A DNA stretch of 64,000 nt from an uncultured Clostridia bacterium (GTDB lineage: Bacteria > Bacillota > Clostridia > Oscillospirales > Acutalibacteraceae), in assembly GCA_947595635.1 (NCBI GenBank), contig CANQEU010000005.1, positions 1-64,000 of the forward strand. Direction: 5' to 3'. This document shows, one piece after another, positions 60,462-64,000 of this stretch; the first letter of the stretch is position 1; every line of letters starts with the position of its first letter. Below the pieces are notes generated by a model, which searched no databases, was not told the origin of the DNA, and worked only from the letters and a program-made list of their open reading frames with translations. The position numbers and the translations under genes were made by a program.

Positions 60462-61127
60462 ATGAACCCGAAAATATTGAGAACACTGTCATACGGAATG
60501 TACGCTATCGGCGTTGAAGGAGAAAAATATCCGTCTGCCTGCATTGTAAACACAGTAGTGCAGATCACCTCATCACCTATGACGGTCGCCGTAAGCATAA
60601 ATCACGATAACTATTCAAACGAGCGCATAAAGGCAACCGGCAAGTTTTCTGTTTCCGTTCTGTCCGAGAACACCTCCGGCACGGTTATAGGTGCGCTTGG
60701 CTTCAGCTCCGGCAGAAATTCAGACAAGCTTGAAAACATAAACTACAAGGTTCTGCGCGAGCAGGTTCCGGTTCTCAGGGAAAATATATGCTGCTGGTTT
60801 TTGTGCAAGGTTATAAACTCGGTCGAAACGATGACCCACACAATATTTATTGCCGAGGTCAAGGCAGGCAGCGACGACTATTCAGGAACACCTATGACAT
60901 ATGACTATTACCACAGCGTTATAAAGGGAAGAGCGCCGAAGAACGCCCCGACATATCAAGAGAGCGATTCAAAGTCAGACGGCAGCACAGAATTGACCTA
61001 TGTATGCCCTATTTGCAGATTTGCATACAAAGAAAGAGAACAGAAGATACCGTTTGACCAGCTCCCCGACGACTGGAGATGTCCGATTTGCGGAGTGCCT
61101 AAGAAGGAATTTAAAATTGAAGGATAG
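60462..61127 (+). CDS. Flavin reductase-like domain fused to rubredoxin (high-molecular-weight rubredoxin type)
   Basis: N-terminal FMN-binding flavin reductase fold; C-terminal YVCPICRFAYKE...LPDDWRCPICGVPKKEF. Confidence 0.93.
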   Translation: MNPKILRTLSYGMYAIGVEGEKYPSACIVNTVVQITSSPMTVAVSINHDNYSNERIKATGKFSVSVLSENTSGTVIGALGFSSGRNSDKLENINYKVLREQVPVLRENICCWFLCKVINSVETMTHTIFIAEVKAGSDDYSGTPMTYDYYHSVIKGRAPKNAPTYQESDSKSDGSTELTYVCPICRFAYKEREQKIPFDQLPDDWRCPICGVPKKEFKIEG

Positions 61128-61240
61128 GTCTTATTGAAAAACGGCTTTAAGCTAAGCTTCGTTTTCTATGACCTGCGATAATATCCTGTGCTTGCTTGCG
61201 GCGTTAGTTTATAAAATTTGAATATTTTTTAACAAAACGC

Positions 61241-61269
61241 TTGTAAAAAATTGATAATTATAGTATAAT
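61241..61269 (+). promoter_or_regulatory. Sigma-A type promoter of putative orphan sRNA
   Basis: TTGTAA-17-TATAAT. Confidence 0.65.
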
Positions 61270-61275
61270 AACTAT

Positions 61276-61408
61276 ATTCTGAGCATAATTAATTTGCTCA
61301 GTATTTGCTCTGTCTTATATTAAGACAGGCTTTTAGTTTGACGGATTCATTGATAATCCAAACCTTTTAAGAAGTATCGGGAGCATTATTGCGTCCCGAT
61401 ATTTTTTA
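61276..61408 (+). ncRNA. Putative small structured RNA
   Basis: Promoter, hairpins CTGAGCA...TGCTCAG, CTGTCTTATATTAAGACAG, GTTTG..GGATT..AATCC-AAAC, and terminator ATCGGGA...TCCCGAT-ATTTTTT; no ORF. Confidence 0.5.
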
Positions 61409-61471
61409 TTGCGGCGTTTTAATAAGCTTCAGCCGTAATGTAACAGCCTTTCAGGCATTATAAAATAAATC

Positions 61472-61500
61472 TTGACTAAATCATATAATATCTGTATAAT
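61472..61500 (+). promoter_or_regulatory. Promoter of SRP RNA gene
   Basis: TTGACT-17-TATAAT. Confidence 0.75.
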
Positions 61501-61506
61501 TAGCTT

Positions 61507-61670
61507 GTTACCGATTTTAAGGCAACAAAGCAAGCCAGAAGATTTTTCGTTGTAATATGCGAGCGGCAGGCCCTGTGCGATTGGTCGCCGTGAACCATGT
61601 CAGGCGGGGAACCGAGCAGCATTAAGCGGTTGTTCCGATGCGATACAGTAAGTCTGTCGTTCACATATTA
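61507..61670 (+). ncRNA. ffs: Signal recognition particle RNA (bacterial); 5' and 3' ends approximate
   Basis: GGTCGCCGTGAACCATGTCAGGCGGGGAACCGAGCAGCATTAAGCGG with GGAA tetraloop; upstream of dnaX. Confidence 0.88.
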
Positions 61671-61820
61671 TAATGAATTATGACGACTGTCTTGCTTTTT
61701 TTATTATTTACAGCATAATAAAGGATTTCCGTTCACTAAACGGCAAAGCCATTCAGACGTTTTTTGAATTCGACTTTTTCAAAGACACGATTTTTTATTT
61801 TATGAAACGGAGGTGCGGCA

Positions 61821-63497
61821 ATGTATCAGGTTTTATACAGAAAATGGCGTCCTGCTCAATTTAAGGATGTTGTGGGGCAGGAGCACATAACAGCCGCTCT
61901 ACAAAACGAGTTGATTTCCGGAAGAATAAATCACGCCTATCTTTTCACGGGCTGCCGAGGAACCGGAAAAACCACCTGCGCCAAAATTCTTGCAAAGGCG
62001 GTAAACTGCCTTGACCTTCATAACGGCGACCCCTGCGGCGAATGCGATAACTGCCGCGACTTTTCGCAGGGCAAGCTTTATGACGTTGTGGAAATTGACG
62101 CCGCGAGCAACACGGGCGTTGACAATATCCGAAGTATAATCGAGGAGGCTATGCTGCTGCCGTCTAACCCGAACGTAAAATACAGGGTTTATATAATAGA
62201 CGAGGTGCATATGCTTTCCGGCGGAGCGTTCAATGCTTTGCTGAAAACGCTTGAAGAGCCTCCTGCACACGTTATTTTTATACTTGCGACCACAGAGGTG
62301 CATAAGCTTCCCGCAACCATTCTCTCTCGCTGTCAGCGATTTGACTTTCACAGAATCGCGCCTGAGCCAATGGCAAAACGGCTTATGTATATTGCCGAAA
62401 AGGAAGACGCGGCGCTTGATTATGACGCGGCAATGCTCATATCAACAGTGGCGGACGGCGCTTTCAGGGACGCATTGTCGATACTTGACCGCTGTATAGG
62501 CACAGACGCAAATATAACCGAGGATGTTGTGCGTGATGTTGCCGGACTGGCAAACAGAGATTATCTCTTTTCGATTGGAGAAAGCCTAAAAGAGCGCGAA
62601 TGCGCCGAAGCGCTGATAACCGTTGACGAGCTTTACAAGGACTCAAAGGATATGGCGCAGCTTTGTCGGGAGCTTATAGCATATCTGAGGAATTTAATGC
62701 TTATAAAAACGCTTAAAGAGCCGAGAAATCTGCTTGCTATCTCTAACAGCGAATTTTCCAAATCGGAACAGCAGGCAAGGTTTATATCGCTTGGCGAAAT
62801 AATATACGCTATGGATTCGCTTCAAACAGCACTTGAAAGAATATCAAGGGGCAACGACGGCAGAACAGAGCTTGAAACGGCCCTTATAAAAATCTGCTCG
62901 CCTGAAATGTCGCAGGACACTCAGTCAATAATCGACAGGCTGTCTTCTCTTGAAAGAAAAATACGCTCTCTTTCCGCCGAAGGCTTTTCAGCACAGAGCG
63001 CAGGCGGCAATGCCGTAAGGCAGTCGAATGAAATTAACGAAGCGAGCGCTACATTGCCTGAATACAAGCCGGAAACGCCGGCGCAAACCTCTGAACCGAT
63101 AATAACAGCGCCGAAGGAGGAAGCTCCACGCGTGCAAAAAAGCTCAAATATAGAAGAAATTATGAAAAGCTGTGTGCCGATGCAGCAATGGCAGGACGTT
63201 CTCGACGTTGTTAAGAAAAGCTCAATGTCGGTCGCGACCGCTTTCGCACGCACAAAGGCTTACACAAGCGGAGATTATCTTCTTATCGAATCCGAAAACG
63301 ATTTGCCTTTTTCAATGCTCAAAAGCCAGCACCAAAGGGACGCGATGAGGAGCGCAGTTAAGGAGGTAACGGGCAGGATATACAAGCTTGGGCCGTACAA
63401 GCCGCCTGTCAAGGAGGAAGAAGAAAAGGCCGATCCGCTTGAAGGTTTTGTAAAAAAGCTTGAGACAAACGGAGTAGAGGTTATAAAAGAGGAATAA
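61821..63497 (+). CDS. dnaX: DNA polymerase III subunit gamma/tau
   Basis: MYQVLYRKWRPAQFKDVVGQEHI, GCRGTGKTTCAKI, CGECDNCRD Zn motif. Confidence 0.97.
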   Translation: MYQVLYRKWRPAQFKDVVGQEHITAALQNELISGRINHAYLFTGCRGTGKTTCAKILAKAVNCLDLHNGDPCGECDNCRDFSQGKLYDVVEIDAASNTGVDNIRSIIEEAMLLPSNPNVKYRVYIIDEVHMLSGGAFNALLKTLEEPPAHVIFILATTEVHKLPATILSRCQRFDFHRIAPEPMAKRLMYIAEKEDAALDYDAAMLISTVADGAFRDALSILDRCIGTDANITEDVVRDVAGLANRDYLFSIGESLKERECAEALITVDELYKDSKDMAQLCRELIAYLRNLMLIKTLKEPRNLLAISNSEFSKSEQQARFISLGEIIYAMDSLQTALERISRGNDGRTELETALIKICSPEMSQDTQSIIDRLSSLERKIRSLSAEGFSAQSAGGNAVRQSNEINEASATLPEYKPETPAQTSEPIITAPKEEAPRVQKSSNIEEIMKSCVPMQQWQDVLDVVKKSSMSVATAFARTKAYTSGDYLLIESENDLPFSMLKSQHQRDAMRSAVKEVTGRIYKLGPYKPPVKEEEEKADPLEGFVKKLETNGVEVIKEE

Positions 63498-63560
63498 GCA
63501 TCTTTTATTCACGGTTATAAAATACACCCGTTTACATTACAGGCGCATTAAAGTAAAAAA

Positions 63561-63600
63561 TCCCCCTTGCGGTTTAAATTAAAACGCAAGGGGATTTTTA
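63561..63600 (+). terminator. Terminator after dnaX
   Basis: AAATCCCCCTTGCG...CGCAAGGGGATTTTTA. Confidence 0.8.
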
Positions 63601-63652
63601 ATGCGTATTAACAGCCGGATTTCGCCGCGTCATTGTATAGAGGCTATAAATA

Positions 63653-64000
63653 TCATCTCTCCCCTATTATCCGCAGGGCGTTGCCGGCAAATATTTTTTC
63701 AAGCTCATCGTCATTAAGTCCAAGGCTTAGTATCTCGTCTATGCTCTCTCGCGCGCTCCACATCGGATAATCGGTACCGAATACAACACGGTCGGCACCG
63801 TACAATCTTATAAGCTCCTTCGCCCTTGTTTTTCCAAGGAACATAACAGAGCTTGAGGTGTCAACATAGCAATTCATATCAAGCAGATATTCAAGCGCAA
63901 GATCCCACAGCGACCAGCCGCCGAAATGAGCGGCTATTACCGTAAGCTTTGGGAAATTCTCAAGCACCCTTTTAAGCCTTTTGGGGTGTGAATAGGTATA
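63653..64000 (-). CDS. Amidohydrolase (TIM-barrel) family protein, C-terminal part (truncated by window)
   Basis: HFGGWSLWDLALEYLLDMNCYVDTSSS, RVVFGTDYPMW; frame stays open to the window end. Confidence 0.85.
   Translation of the reverse strand, partial: YTYSHPKRLKRVLENFPKLTVIAAHFGGWSLWDLALEYLLDMNCYVDTSSSVMFLGKTRAKELIRLYGADRVVFGTDYPMWSARESIDEILSLGLNDDELEKIFAGNALRIIGER

Noticed and set aside
60462-61127. Flavin reductase-rubredoxin fusion as a novel architecture
   Set aside because: This domain combination is already known as high-molecular-weight rubredoxin in anaerobic Firmicutes.

Overview
This 64 kb window looks like a chromosomal segment from a spore-forming, Oscillospirales/Ruminococcaceae-like Firmicute; that placement is inferred from gene content. 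It is densely packed with housekeeping operons: cell wall (MurT/GatD-like pair, MurF, Ddl, a TarI/TarJ/LicD/LCP cluster), DNA repair (RecD2, RecJ, RecN, XseAB, family 4 UDG), pyrimidine and lysine metabolism (CarA, CarB, PyrG, DapL, DapF), a yabO-P-Q/divIC/yabR/mazG/spoVB-like cluster, isoprenoids (Dxs, IspA), Rel, ArgR, NusB and DnaX. There is one tRNA-Ser(GGA) and an SRP RNA. I saw no prophage, CRISPR array or obvious transposase. The observations most worth following up are: (1) a MurT/GatD pair in which both GatD catalytic residues (Cys, His) appear replaced; (2) an in-frame CarB-DapF fusion that keeps an internal Shine-Dalgarno and GTG start; (3) a CopA ATPase with a C-terminal CopZ domain preceded by a strong internal Shine-Dalgarno and ATG; (4) a cloverleaf-like palindromic element (760-889) lying between a terminator and a promoter; (5) a ~1 kb array of hairpin repeats with two 233-nt units; (6) a candidate orphan small RNA with its own promoter and terminator next to the SRP RNA gene; (7) an ANTAR protein with a degenerate receiver; (8) a putative CDP-ribitol/LicD decoration locus. 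All calls come from reading sequence and motifs; no database search was run.
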